NCBI RefSeq assembly: GCF_014274465.1 | Contig: NZ_CP060394.1 | Location: 4,960,001-5,024,000 of the forward strand | Reading direction: 5' to 3' | Source of the DNA: Alloacidobacterium dinghuense | Lineage (GTDB): Bacteria > Acidobacteriota > Terriglobia > Terriglobales > Acidobacteriaceae | Length of the DNA: 64,000 nt | Shown here: positions 45,471 to 52,667 of the stretch, in pieces | How positions within the stretch are numbered: the stretch's first letter is position 1 | Layout of the letters: each line of letters starts with the position of its first letter | Position numbers and translations under genes: made by a program | The notes under the pieces: generated by a model | Database searches by the model: none | What the model saw: the letters and a program-made list of their open reading frames with translations, nothing else | Told to the model about the DNA's origin: nothing

Positions 45471-45495
45471 CCCATGTATTTCATTCCCATGTATT
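45471..45495. repeat. Direct repeat upstream of the M1 peptidase gene
   Basis: CCCATGTATT occurs twice, at 45471-45480 and 45486-45495. The 242-base gap 45320-45561 holds no gene. It also contains GCGCTCC (45412) and GGAGCGC (45457), which could pair. It could be a regulator site or chance. Confidence 0.3.
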
Positions 45496-45561
45496 CTGGT
45501 TGCAATCTGTAACCCGGCAGTTCCCATATTCAATTCATCCTTGTAGACGAAAGGGTCTCGC

Positions 45562-47550
45562 GTGCCATCCTTTCCCCGCCTGATGTGTACCTGCCTTCTG
45601 CTCACCACCGCAGCAGCATCGCTGGCCCAGACGAGTTACGATCCGCGCCTCACCTTTGCGCCCGTAACGCTCCCCGACCCGGTCAACGCCTACCGCTCCA
45701 GCAACGGAGCGCCCGGACCCAGCTACTGGCAGAACGAGGCTAGCTACGAGCTCCACGCCAGCCTTGACACGCAGGCCAAGCAGCTGACCACCACCGAGAC
45801 CATCACCTACACCAACAACAGTCCGGACACCCTCCCCAGCCTCTGGATTCAGCTCGAACAAAACATCTACCGCAAAGACTCGCGCGGTCAAATCCTCTTC
45901 GGCAGCTTCATGCGCCGTCGCCGAAACAACCCCACTCCCAGCGCCACACCCGAGAACATCAACACCGACGGCTACATCCTCGATTCCGTCGAGATCGAAT
46001 CCGGCAAGCAGGCAACGAAAGCCGACTACATCGTCCCCAAATACATAATCGATGACACGCGCATGCAGATTCGTCTCGCGCAGCCGCTCAAGCCGCACGG
46101 CGACAAGCTCAAGATCCACATCCAGTATCACTACCAGATCCCCGGCGTATGGGGCGGGCGCACCTCGTGGGGCATGTCCAAGCAGGGCGAAATCTACGAC
46201 ATGGCGCAGTGGTATCCGCGCATGTGCGTCTATGATGACCTGCGCGGCTGGGACACGCTGCCCTACATCGGCAGCGAGTTCTATCTCGAATACGGCAACT
46301 TCGACTACTACGTCACCGTGCCCTCAAACATGATCGTCGCCGGCTCCGGCGAACTCATGAACCCGAAAGACGTCCTCACCAAAACCGAGATCGACCGCCT
46401 CGACCAGGCCCGCAACAGCGACAAGACCGTCTACATCCGCACCACGGCCGATGTCACCGACCCCGCGTCGCGCCCGAAGCAGGGCGGCACGCTCACCTGG
46501 CACTTCCACATGGATCACACCCGCGATGTTGCGTGGAGCGCCTCGCCTGTCTTCGTCTGGGACGCAGCGCGCATTAACCTCCCCGACGGCAAGAAGTCCT
46601 TAGCCATGAGCGTCTATCCGCCAGAGAGCGTCGGCCCCGAGGCCTGGGACAAATCAACTGAATATGTCAAAGACACAGTCGAGCACTTCTCGAAACAGTG
46701 GTATCCCTACCCGTGGCCCGCGGCTATCAACGTTGCCGGATTCTCCACTGGCATGGAATACCCCGGCATCGTCTTCGACGGCATCCCCGACCACGGCGAC
46801 TTCCTGTTCTGGGTCACCGCTCATGAAATCGGCCACGACTGGTTCCCCATGATCGTCGGCTCGAACGAGCGTCGCCACGCCTTCATGGACGAGGGCTTCA
46901 ACACCTTCATCGACATCGACGAGTCCGCCACCTACGCAGGCGGCAAGTTCGGCCCCAAGCGCGATTCCGAGTATTCGGCAGGCGGCGAGCCGCCGGACAC
47001 GATTCTCAAAGTTCTTGACAACCCCGACGCTCCAACCCTCATGGCAACGGCTGACTCCTATGGCTTCGCTTTAGGCCATCCCGTCAGCTACTTCAAGGGA
47101 GCCTACGGCATGGTCCTGCTGCGCGAGCAGATCCTCGGCCCCGACCGTTTCGACTGGGCTTTCCGCAAGTACATCCATGACTGGGCCTACAAGCACCCCT
47201 CGCCATCTGACTTCTTCCGCGAGATGCAAAGCGAAGGCGGCGAAGACCTCGGCTGGTTCTGGCAGGGCTGGTATCTGAACAACTGGAAATACGACGTCGC
47301 CGTCGACAAGATAGAAGGCCCCGCCGTGACCCTCAGCAATCGCGGCCAACTCGTATTGCCCACCACTGTCGAAGTCACCTTCGCCGACGGCACGAAAACC
47401 CGCACAAAGCTGCCAGTCGAAACGTGGCTCTCAAAAGGAACCTACACCTGGACGCTTGAAAACAAGACACCCATCGTCTCAGTAGTGGTCGATCCCGATC
47501 ACCAGCTACCCGACGACGACCGCAGCAACAATGTGAAGAAAGTGCAATAG
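45562..47550 (+). CDS. Secreted M1-family (gluzincin) metallopeptidase
   Basis: 662 residues from a GTG with AAAGGG 6 bases upstream. Signal peptide (about 1-22). The N-terminal beta domain includes ELHASLDTQAKQLTTTETIT. The catalytic core has HEIGHDW and, exactly 18 residues after the second His, the third zinc ligand in FMDEGF. The exopeptidase motif is GMEYPG rather than GAMEN, as in the divergent M1 subgroup common in Acidobacteria and Bacteroidetes. It probably trims peptides in the periplasm together with the S9 and M28 peptidases. The C-terminus (about 560-662) is beta-rich. Confidence 0.9.
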   Translation: MPSFPRLMCTCLLLTTAAASLAQTSYDPRLTFAPVTLPDPVNAYRSSNGAPGPSYWQNEASYELHASLDTQAKQLTTTETITYTNNSPDTLPSLWIQLEQNIYRKDSRGQILFGSFMRRRRNNPTPSATPENINTDGYILDSVEIESGKQATKADYIVPKYIIDDTRMQIRLAQPLKPHGDKLKIHIQYHYQIPGVWGGRTSWGMSKQGEIYDMAQWYPRMCVYDDLRGWDTLPYIGSEFYLEYGNFDYYVTVPSNMIVAGSGELMNPKDVLTKTEIDRLDQARNSDKTVYIRTTADVTDPASRPKQGGTLTWHFHMDHTRDVAWSASPVFVWDAARINLPDGKKSLAMSVYPPESVGPEAWDKSTEYVKDTVEHFSKQWYPYPWPAAINVAGFSTGMEYPGIVFDGIPDHGDFLFWVTAHEIGHDWFPMIVGSNERRHAFMDEGFNTFIDIDESATYAGGKFGPKRDSEYSAGGEPPDTILKVLDNPDAPTLMATADSYGFALGHPVSYFKGAYGMVLLREQILGPDRFDWAFRKYIHDWAYKHPSPSDFFREMQSEGGEDLGWFWQGWYLNNWKYDVAVDKIEGPAVTLSNRGQLVLPTTVEVTFADGTKTRTKLPVETWLSKGTYTWTLENKTPIVSVVVDPDHQLPDDDRSNNVKKVQ

Positions 47551-47564
47551 ATACAATGGCGGCG

Positions 47565-47771
47565 TTAGTGCACTACGGGCGCGCCGCTCTTCTTCGTCCG
47601 CCGGTTCATGCTGATTGCGCACTGCGCCACCCATACCAGCACCATGGCGATACCGGCAAGCAGCAGCGTCATCTCCGCCGACGGCGATCCTGGCGTCAGG
47701 TAGTCCACGATCTCATACAACACGAGCGTCAAGACGAGACTACTTCCCAGGAATATGGCCAACTTCTTCAT
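47565..47771 (-). CDS. Small two-helix membrane protein
   Basis: 68 residues, unrecognised. Two hydrophobic helices (about 3-24 and 34-53) joined by a short loop YLTPGSPSAE, and a basic cytosolic tail NRRTKKSG. It ends convergently 14 bases from the M1 peptidase stop. Confidence 0.6.
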   Translation of the reverse strand: MKKLAIFLGSSLVLTLVLYEIVDYLTPGSPSAEMTLLLAGIAMVLVWVAQCAISMNRRTKKSGAPVVH

Positions 47772-47930
47772 CGCCTGCTCCAGATGATTCCGCCTAGCTG
47801 AATGATCTGCTAACTAAGATGACGGAAGAATACGCCCGAATGTCTCAGATGAGAAGGATTCCTGTTGAATCTCGAAAAAATTCGCCCATTGTTAATCACC
47901 GCCTCGCGATGGACAGGCAGGCCAGCCCTG

Positions 47931-48560
47931 CTATGGCCGCCCGTCATAAGAGTCGACATAGGGACGCAACTGCCCAAACACCACATCAAGCGGCGTAGCT
48001 TCACCCGCCTGCGCCTTCAACCGTGGATTGTTCGCAATTGGCACTAGAATCACCCGCGTTTCCTCCTGCCGGCCCACAAAGTACAGATTGAACGCCGGAA
48101 TGCGCACGGCAAAGTCGCGCGGGCCGCTGCGGTACGCTGCCAGCCGCTTCACAATATCCGCATTGCCAAAGCTGGACGACTCATACCCCTGCCCTTTCTG
48201 CACAATCGTCACTCCCGTGCGAACGCTGCCCCCCACCATCACCGGATAAATCATCTCCGCGCTCGACGTCAGGAGGCTGTTCAGGTCTTCGCCCGCCTGA
48301 TAGCTCTCCATCCTCTCCAGACTGAGATAAAAGACATCCATCGGCTGTCCCAGCTGTGCCTGCTTCACTTCGTCCATCGTCTGGAATCCGAGACCCTTGT
48401 AGTTCTGCTCGTTCACCAGCTTTTGCAGAACCCCGACAGCGGCCGCAGCCGCCTCTTGCGGCACTTGAGCCGCAGGCTTCACCGCGTTCTTTTGTTGCGA
48501 GCATCCGACCACCAGCAAAACGCAGAATGCTATGGCGCCCGACCGCACACTACGTCGCAT
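47931..48560 (-). CDS. Hypothetical lipoprotein
   Basis: 209 residues, unrecognised. Signal peptide with lipobox LVVGC, an Ala/Gln/Pro linker (about 22-40), and a mixed alpha/beta domain with YKGLGFQTMDEVKQAQLGQP (about 54-73), SAEMIYPVMVGGSVRTG and ending FGQLRPYVDSYDGR. Expected on the periplasmic face. Acidobacterial-type hypothetical. Confidence 0.7.
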   Translation of the reverse strand: MRRSVRSGAIAFCVLLVVGCSQQKNAVKPAAQVPQEAAAAAVGVLQKLVNEQNYKGLGFQTMDEVKQAQLGQPMDVFYLSLERMESYQAGEDLNSLLTSSAEMIYPVMVGGSVRTGVTIVQKGQGYESSSFGNADIVKRLAAYRSGPRDFAVRIPAFNLYFVGRQEETRVILVPIANNPRLKAQAGEATPLDVVFGQLRPYVDSYDGRP

Positions 48561-48792
48561 GGCCGTAATACGCTCCCGTCTGGATATCGACGTACTGCGA
48601 TCTCTACCCGCTCAAAGGAATTTGCTCGACCTTGTAGTGCAGGCGCAAAGTGCATCGTTTCAGAAGAACCATGAATCGTTTCAAGCGACTTTCCGTTTTA
48701 CGGAAACTGCGAAAAAATTGCACGTGTCCCTGTTGTAAATCACGGCCAGACTTCGATTCCGCAGAATCAAAATCGGTCTATTCTAGTCAGCA

Positions 48793-50874
48793 ATGTCTTT
48801 CATAAGGTCAGTGCGACGGCGGTTGCGCAGGAGGCGATGGAAGAAAAACCCCGTCTTCGCCAACGCGGACACCGGACTGCACGAGCGCACTGTAGCCTTC
48901 TGCGACGCTGGCACGCTCAGCATCCGCACCCGCCGCGCTGCTGCGCTCTTGGTCTATATCTGGAACCGCCCCACGGAGCGCGGCTTTACCACATCACTGT
49001 TGCGCTGGATCAGGCTCCTCGAGCATGACAAGGACCTGCGCGCCCGCTTCGATCTTTCCTGGCAGGCCATGCTCGCCGAGCTCGACTCCGTTCCGCTCTT
49101 TGCCGATACCGGCCTTCCCGCGCGTTACGCGCTTTTGCCCGAAGCCGTCCGCCGCATCTTTCAACGCCTCTTGCCCTCTGCACGCGAGGAATCCGATACG
49201 GCGCGTCTCTTCACCGCCGTTTTTTCCACTCCCACCGCCGTCGAGCGCTTCATCCAACTCGACGACCCCACCTTCGCCCGCCTCGCCCGCATCCTCTGGC
49301 CACGAAGTGGACTGAGCGCCGTCCCGCATGTCGCCGACGATATCCGCCAGTCGCTAAGCCTGCTCGCCACCCGCGTCGCCGGACGCGGTGTCACCGCCGC
49401 GGTGCGCCAGCGCGGCTCGACGCGCAACGTCGACGCCTCACCCTTCTACCAGTTCGTGTTCGTGACCCAGACCTTTCTTCAATCCACCGAACAATCAAGA
49501 GAAAACTCCGTCCCCCTGCGCATCTGGCTAGACGCCGTCCACGCCTGCCGCCGCGAAATGATCCAGGTGCGCCTGCACATGGAAGAGGCCGGCGTCAGCA
49601 CCACCCTCGTCTTCGACCTCAGCAGCATGGATGCCTCGCTCGACCGCATGCAGCTGCTCGCGTCCACTATCGCCGGAGATTCGCTGCAGTCGATGCACCC
49701 CGTGCGGCAACTCCTCAACACCCTTGTCGCCGGGCGCCTCGAAGACACCCAACTCGGCCCGCTCATCCGCCAGAACCTCAACCTGCTCGCGCGTAAAACC
49801 GTCGAACGCACCGGCCACAGCGGCGAACACTACATCGCCCTGAGCCGACGCGAGTACTGGCAGATGTGGCTCGCTGCGCTCGGAGGCGGCCTGCTTACCG
49901 TCTTCACCGCGGCCCTCAAGTTAAAGGTCATGGAAGGCGAATTGCCGCTCTTCGTCCAGGGCTTTCTCATCGGAACCGATTACGCCATCAGTTTCGTTCT
50001 GCTTCAAATCTTCGGCCTCGCCCTCGCTACCAAACAGCCATCCATGACAGGAGCAGCCCTCGCCGGCATCGTGCGCGAAAACCGCGGCGTCTCCCGCTGG
50101 AGCAAGATCGCCGACATTGCCGCGCGCATCAGCCGTACGCAGCTTGCCGCCGCCCTGGGAAACGTCGTCGCCGTCTGTCTCGGAGCCATCGCCTTCGAAC
50201 AGCTCTGGCACCGAATCTTTCTTCACTCCTACCTGCCCACCGCCATGGCAAAGCGCGTCTATGAAACCTTGCACCCCTTCACCTCAGGCACAGGTATCGA
50301 TGCGGCCATCACCGGCGTCATCCTATGGGCCGCTGGCGTCATAGGCGGATGGTGTGAGAACTTTGCCGTCTACAACCGCATCCCCGCCGCCATCGCGCAG
50401 CATCCGCTTGGACAGAAAATCGGCGCGCGCCGCATGCAGCGCCTCGCCAACTGGTTTGAGAACAACATCGCCGCCTGGAGCACCAGCATCGTGCTCGGCT
50501 ACATGCTCGGCTTCTTTCCAGAGATCGCTCACTTCTTCGGTCTGCCGCTCGACGTCCGCCACGTAACTCTGAACACCGGCATGCTGGCACTTTCCGCAGC
50601 CCGCTACGGCGTGGCTTCTTTCGGACATAACTGGTTCTACTTCGCCGTCGCCGGAATTGGCTTGACCTTCGTCCTCAACCTCGGAGTAAGCTTCGCCATC
50701 GCCTCCGTGACCGCTCTGCAGGCCTACAACGTCCGCCACGACGAGCGCGTAAAGATACTCAAATACCTGGCAAGGCAAGTCCTTCGCCACCCGTTGCGTT
50801 TTATCTTGCCGTTAGAAAAGGACCAGCCACCTGTCGTAACGTCCGCGACGGAACCGGTGAAAAGCGAAACCTAG
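48793..50874 (+). CDS. Gcr-type 'site-specific recombinase' family membrane protein
   Basis: 693 residues matching the gonococcal 'site-specific recombinase' family (PF10136) in length and layout: a soluble N-terminal half (about 1-345), then about six membrane helices from 357 (EYWQMWLAALGGGLLTVFTA), with TDYAISFVLLQIFGLALATK (about 397-416), the conserved KQPSMTGAALAG and GGWCENFAVYNRIP (about 517-530). The recombinase label rests on an old genetic observation; the helices make a DNA recombinase unlikely. True function unknown. Confidence 0.8.
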   Translation: MSFIRSVRRRLRRRRWKKNPVFANADTGLHERTVAFCDAGTLSIRTRRAAALLVYIWNRPTERGFTTSLLRWIRLLEHDKDLRARFDLSWQAMLAELDSVPLFADTGLPARYALLPEAVRRIFQRLLPSAREESDTARLFTAVFSTPTAVERFIQLDDPTFARLARILWPRSGLSAVPHVADDIRQSLSLLATRVAGRGVTAAVRQRGSTRNVDASPFYQFVFVTQTFLQSTEQSRENSVPLRIWLDAVHACRREMIQVRLHMEEAGVSTTLVFDLSSMDASLDRMQLLASTIAGDSLQSMHPVRQLLNTLVAGRLEDTQLGPLIRQNLNLLARKTVERTGHSGEHYIALSRREYWQMWLAALGGGLLTVFTAALKLKVMEGELPLFVQGFLIGTDYAISFVLLQIFGLALATKQPSMTGAALAGIVRENRGVSRWSKIADIAARISRTQLAAALGNVVAVCLGAIAFEQLWHRIFLHSYLPTAMAKRVYETLHPFTSGTGIDAAITGVILWAAGVIGGWCENFAVYNRIPAAIAQHPLGQKIGARRMQRLANWFENNIAAWSTSIVLGYMLGFFPEIAHFFGLPLDVRHVTLNTGMLALSAARYGVASFGHNWFYFAVAGIGLTFVLNLGVSFAIASVTALQAYNVRHDERVKILKYLARQVLRHPLRFILPLEKDQPPVVTSATEPVKSET

Positions 50875-50898
50875 TCAGAGTTCTTAGGAGGGTTCTCG

Positions 50899-51060
50899 AT
50901 GAAGATGCTCAACGTGACGCCAATGCCGACAGCCTCCGTGATGCTTCATCCCCTTCGCCGGCCTCGGCAACCAAGACGACTAGAGCTATGCGACAGGCGT
51001 GGGCTGCTCCTGCCCGACCTGCCGTTGAATATTGTTGTTGCGGCGAAAGCGGCTGTCTGA
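50899..51060 (+). other. Short open frame with a strong ribosome site, possibly a decayed gene start
   Basis: TAGGAGGG lies 6 bases before the ATG, the best Shine-Dalgarno sequence in this area. The 53 codons start MKMLNVTPMPTASVML and then become Arg/Leu-rich with no recognisable fold. It may be the start of a gene destroyed by frameshift. It overlaps, on the opposite strand, the oxidase remnant. Confidence 0.3.
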
Positions 51061-51098
51061 ATCGTAGGCCGCCTTGACAGCGCGTAGACGAGCATGAC
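50986..51098 (-). pseudogene. C-terminal remnant of a berberine-bridge-type FAD oxidase
   Basis: One minus-strand frame ends HARLRAVKAAYDSDSRFRRN then NNIQ and a short tail to a TAG. This closely resembles the BBE C-terminal motif 'RL..LK..YDP.NRFR.NQNI' of FAD-linked oxidases. There is no start codon and no FAD domain upstream: the frame hits a stop about 80 bases further on. A decayed fragment within the 312-base gap 50875-51186. Confidence 0.6.
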
Positions 51099-51186
51099 AT
51101 CCATGCAGCCTCCGGGTCGCGCGAATGGTATCACGACCTTGGCGGGGACTTCGTAAATATCTCAGCGAAAGCTAAGGACAGCCAGC

Positions 51187-51582
51187 TCAGGCGGCCACGC
51201 CACCACTTTGCGCCGGATGGGGCAGCTTGTGCTGGCCAGCCTTTCCTAGCGCAGCCCGCAAACTGAAAGCAGCCAGCACCAGCGCGAGGATCAGGTTGAT
51301 CAGCGCTCTGAAGTCCAGCATATTTTCGATCAGCCGCCCAAAGGCCACAGCCACAACCACCCACGCCAGGCATCCGGCAAAACTCACCCACGCCAGCGCG
51401 CGATCCGCCGGCCTGCCCACGCGCAGCAGATTCAATCCAGCCAGCAGCCATCCGGCCAGCGTAGCGCATTCAGACCACAATAAAAGTTCCGGGCTGTGGC
51501 CATAGGCCTTGAGACATCCAAGGCCATGGCCGATTCCGCCCAGAAACAGGAGCCATCCGCAGATGCGATCGACCGTCTTCAT
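51187..51582 (-). CDS. Small polytopic membrane protein of the ArsR-SRPBCC operon
   Basis: 131 residues, unrecognised. Four hydrophobic helices (about 8-25, 34-53, 62-82, 90-110). It starts at an ATG overlapping the SRPBCC stop (ATGA), so it belongs to the arsR operon. Possibly a DoxX- or DUF-type membrane protein, not named. Confidence 0.75.
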   Translation of the reverse strand: MKTVDRICGWLLFLGGIGHGLGCLKAYGHSPELLLWSECATLAGWLLAGLNLLRVGRPADRALAWVSFAGCLAWVVVAVAFGRLIENMLDFRALINLILALVLAAFSLRAALGKAGQHKLPHPAQSGGVAA

Positions 51583-52112
51583 AGATCCTCCCCCGGAGCC
51601 CCCATCGACAGGTCTTCGTCGATGGGGTGGCCCGCATGCTCGTTGGCAAACTTCCCAAACAGCTCGACAATCGTGCCCCAGCCTCCAGGCGAATCCACCT
51701 GACCGCGCATCGTGGCCCAGCCATCGCCATGCCGCTCCAGATTGCGATGCTCCAGTTCCACCAGCGTCGAAGCGCCTGACTGAGCAATGAACCGCACTTC
51801 CACCTCGCTCGCCTTCGCCGGATCAGGATCATATCCCCAGTCCGGCTGCAGATGCCACGACATCACCACTTTCGCGGGCGGGTCCCAGGCGAGCACGCGT
51901 CCCCACTCGCATTCCGAGCCATCGGTCGCGCGTTCATACCAGCGCCCGCCCACCTTGCCTTCGAGAACCGACGTCTCGTAGGGCTGCTTGCCGATGTGGT
52001 GTGTCGATGGCCACCACCCGCCAAAGAACTCCGTGAAGATCTTGAACGCCCGCTCGCGCGGAGCATTCACCACGACACTTTTCAAAACAGGTGCCAAGGT
52101 TTCAGACTGCAT
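51579..52112 (-). CDS. SRPBCC (AHSA1-like) domain protein
   Basis: 177 residues from ATG 52112, 11 bases inside the ArsR gene end; the longer frame merely translates arsR in another frame. START/SRPBCC fold of the AHSA1 type: VVVNAPRERAFKIFTEFFGG (about 13-32), VLAWDPPAKVVMSWHL (about 71-86) and GWGTIVELFGKFANE at the end. These small proteins bind hydrophobic ligands in a cavity. The arsR-AHSA1 pair is a very common bacterial arrangement. Confidence 0.88.
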   Translation of the reverse strand: MQSETLAPVLKSVVVNAPRERAFKIFTEFFGGWWPSTHHIGKQPYETSVLEGKVGGRWYERATDGSECEWGRVLAWDPPAKVVMSWHLQPDWGYDPDPAKASEVEVRFIAQSGASTLVELEHRNLERHGDGWATMRGQVDSPGGWGTIVELFGKFANEHAGHPIDEDLSMGAPGEDL

Positions 52113-52425
52113 GTGGTTCCTCCCATCGCTCGGCAGCCTCTTTGAAAGCCAGCAGAGCGTTATCCCAAAGTTGATCAAGCTCTCGCCGAAAACGGGCGAT
52201 TCCCTGCGGATCGACAGCATAAATACGGCGCGTACCCACCTTCTGGTCCCTCACCAGCCCGGCCTGCTTCAGCACCCGCAGGTGCTGCGACACAGCCGGA
52301 CGGCTAACGGGAAACCGCTCTGCCAACTCGCCCACAGCCTGCGGCCTGTCTACAAGGGCGCTGAAGATGGCAAACCTCGTCGCATCCCCCAACGCCTCAC
52401 ATCCAGATTGAAGGTAAGCATTCAC
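52102..52425 (-). CDS. ArsR/SmtB-family transcriptional regulator
   Basis: 107 residues from GTG 52425. Winged helix-turn-helix: DATRFAIFSALVDRPQAVGE (about 14-33), recognition region RFPVSRPAVSQHLRVLKQAG (about 37-56) and wing LVRDQKVGTRRIYAVDP. No Cys metal-binding motif (ELCVCDL) is present, so it is unlikely to sense metals and fits the group that pairs with AHSA1 proteins. Its start codon lies inside a row of inverted repeats, consistent with autorepression. Confidence 0.9.
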   Translation of the reverse strand: MNAYLQSGCEALGDATRFAIFSALVDRPQAVGELAERFPVSRPAVSQHLRVLKQAGLVRDQKVGTRRIYAVDPQGIARFRRELDQLWDNALLAFKEAAERWEEPHAV

Positions 52426-52448
52426 TTACCGTAAGTAGGTGCTTACGG
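52413..52448 (-). promoter_or_regulatory. Four-half-site operator over the arsR start
   Basis: GTAAG/CTTAC half-sites alternate at 52414-52418, 52425-52429, 52431-52435 and 52442-52446. They form GGTAAG-N6-CTTACC, CTTAC-N-GTAAG and CCGTAAG-N6-CTTACGG. The GTG start at 52425 lies in the array. A -35-like TTGACT is at 52463-52458. A bound ArsR dimer pair would block both transcription and start. Confidence 0.65.
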
Positions 52449-52528
52449 ATTAACGAAAGTCAAGAGAAATTCGCCTTCATCGCGTAAGATCTGCGGCGGA
52501 CGAATGTAAGCGTTTGAATTAATGGAGA

Positions 52529-52538
52529 TTACCGTAAG
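52529..52538. promoter_or_regulatory. Additional ArsR-like half-site pair
   Basis: TTACCGTAAG, the same core as in the operator 100 bases away, between the divergent arsR operon and the sulfatase gene (start 52668). It may let the same regulator act on both sides. The rest of the 242-base gap 52426-52667 holds GGGAGGAAAGG just before the sulfatase ATG. Confidence 0.45.
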
Positions 52539-52667
52539 GCCTGCATATCGCTTCCACTTTATGAAAATTCGCCGAAAATACTCGCTCGCTTTAAATGAGC
52601 GCGCCTATAATCGCGCTCGCTTGAGATACCTCTTCACCTTTGTCTCAAGCATCGGGAGGAAAGGTTT

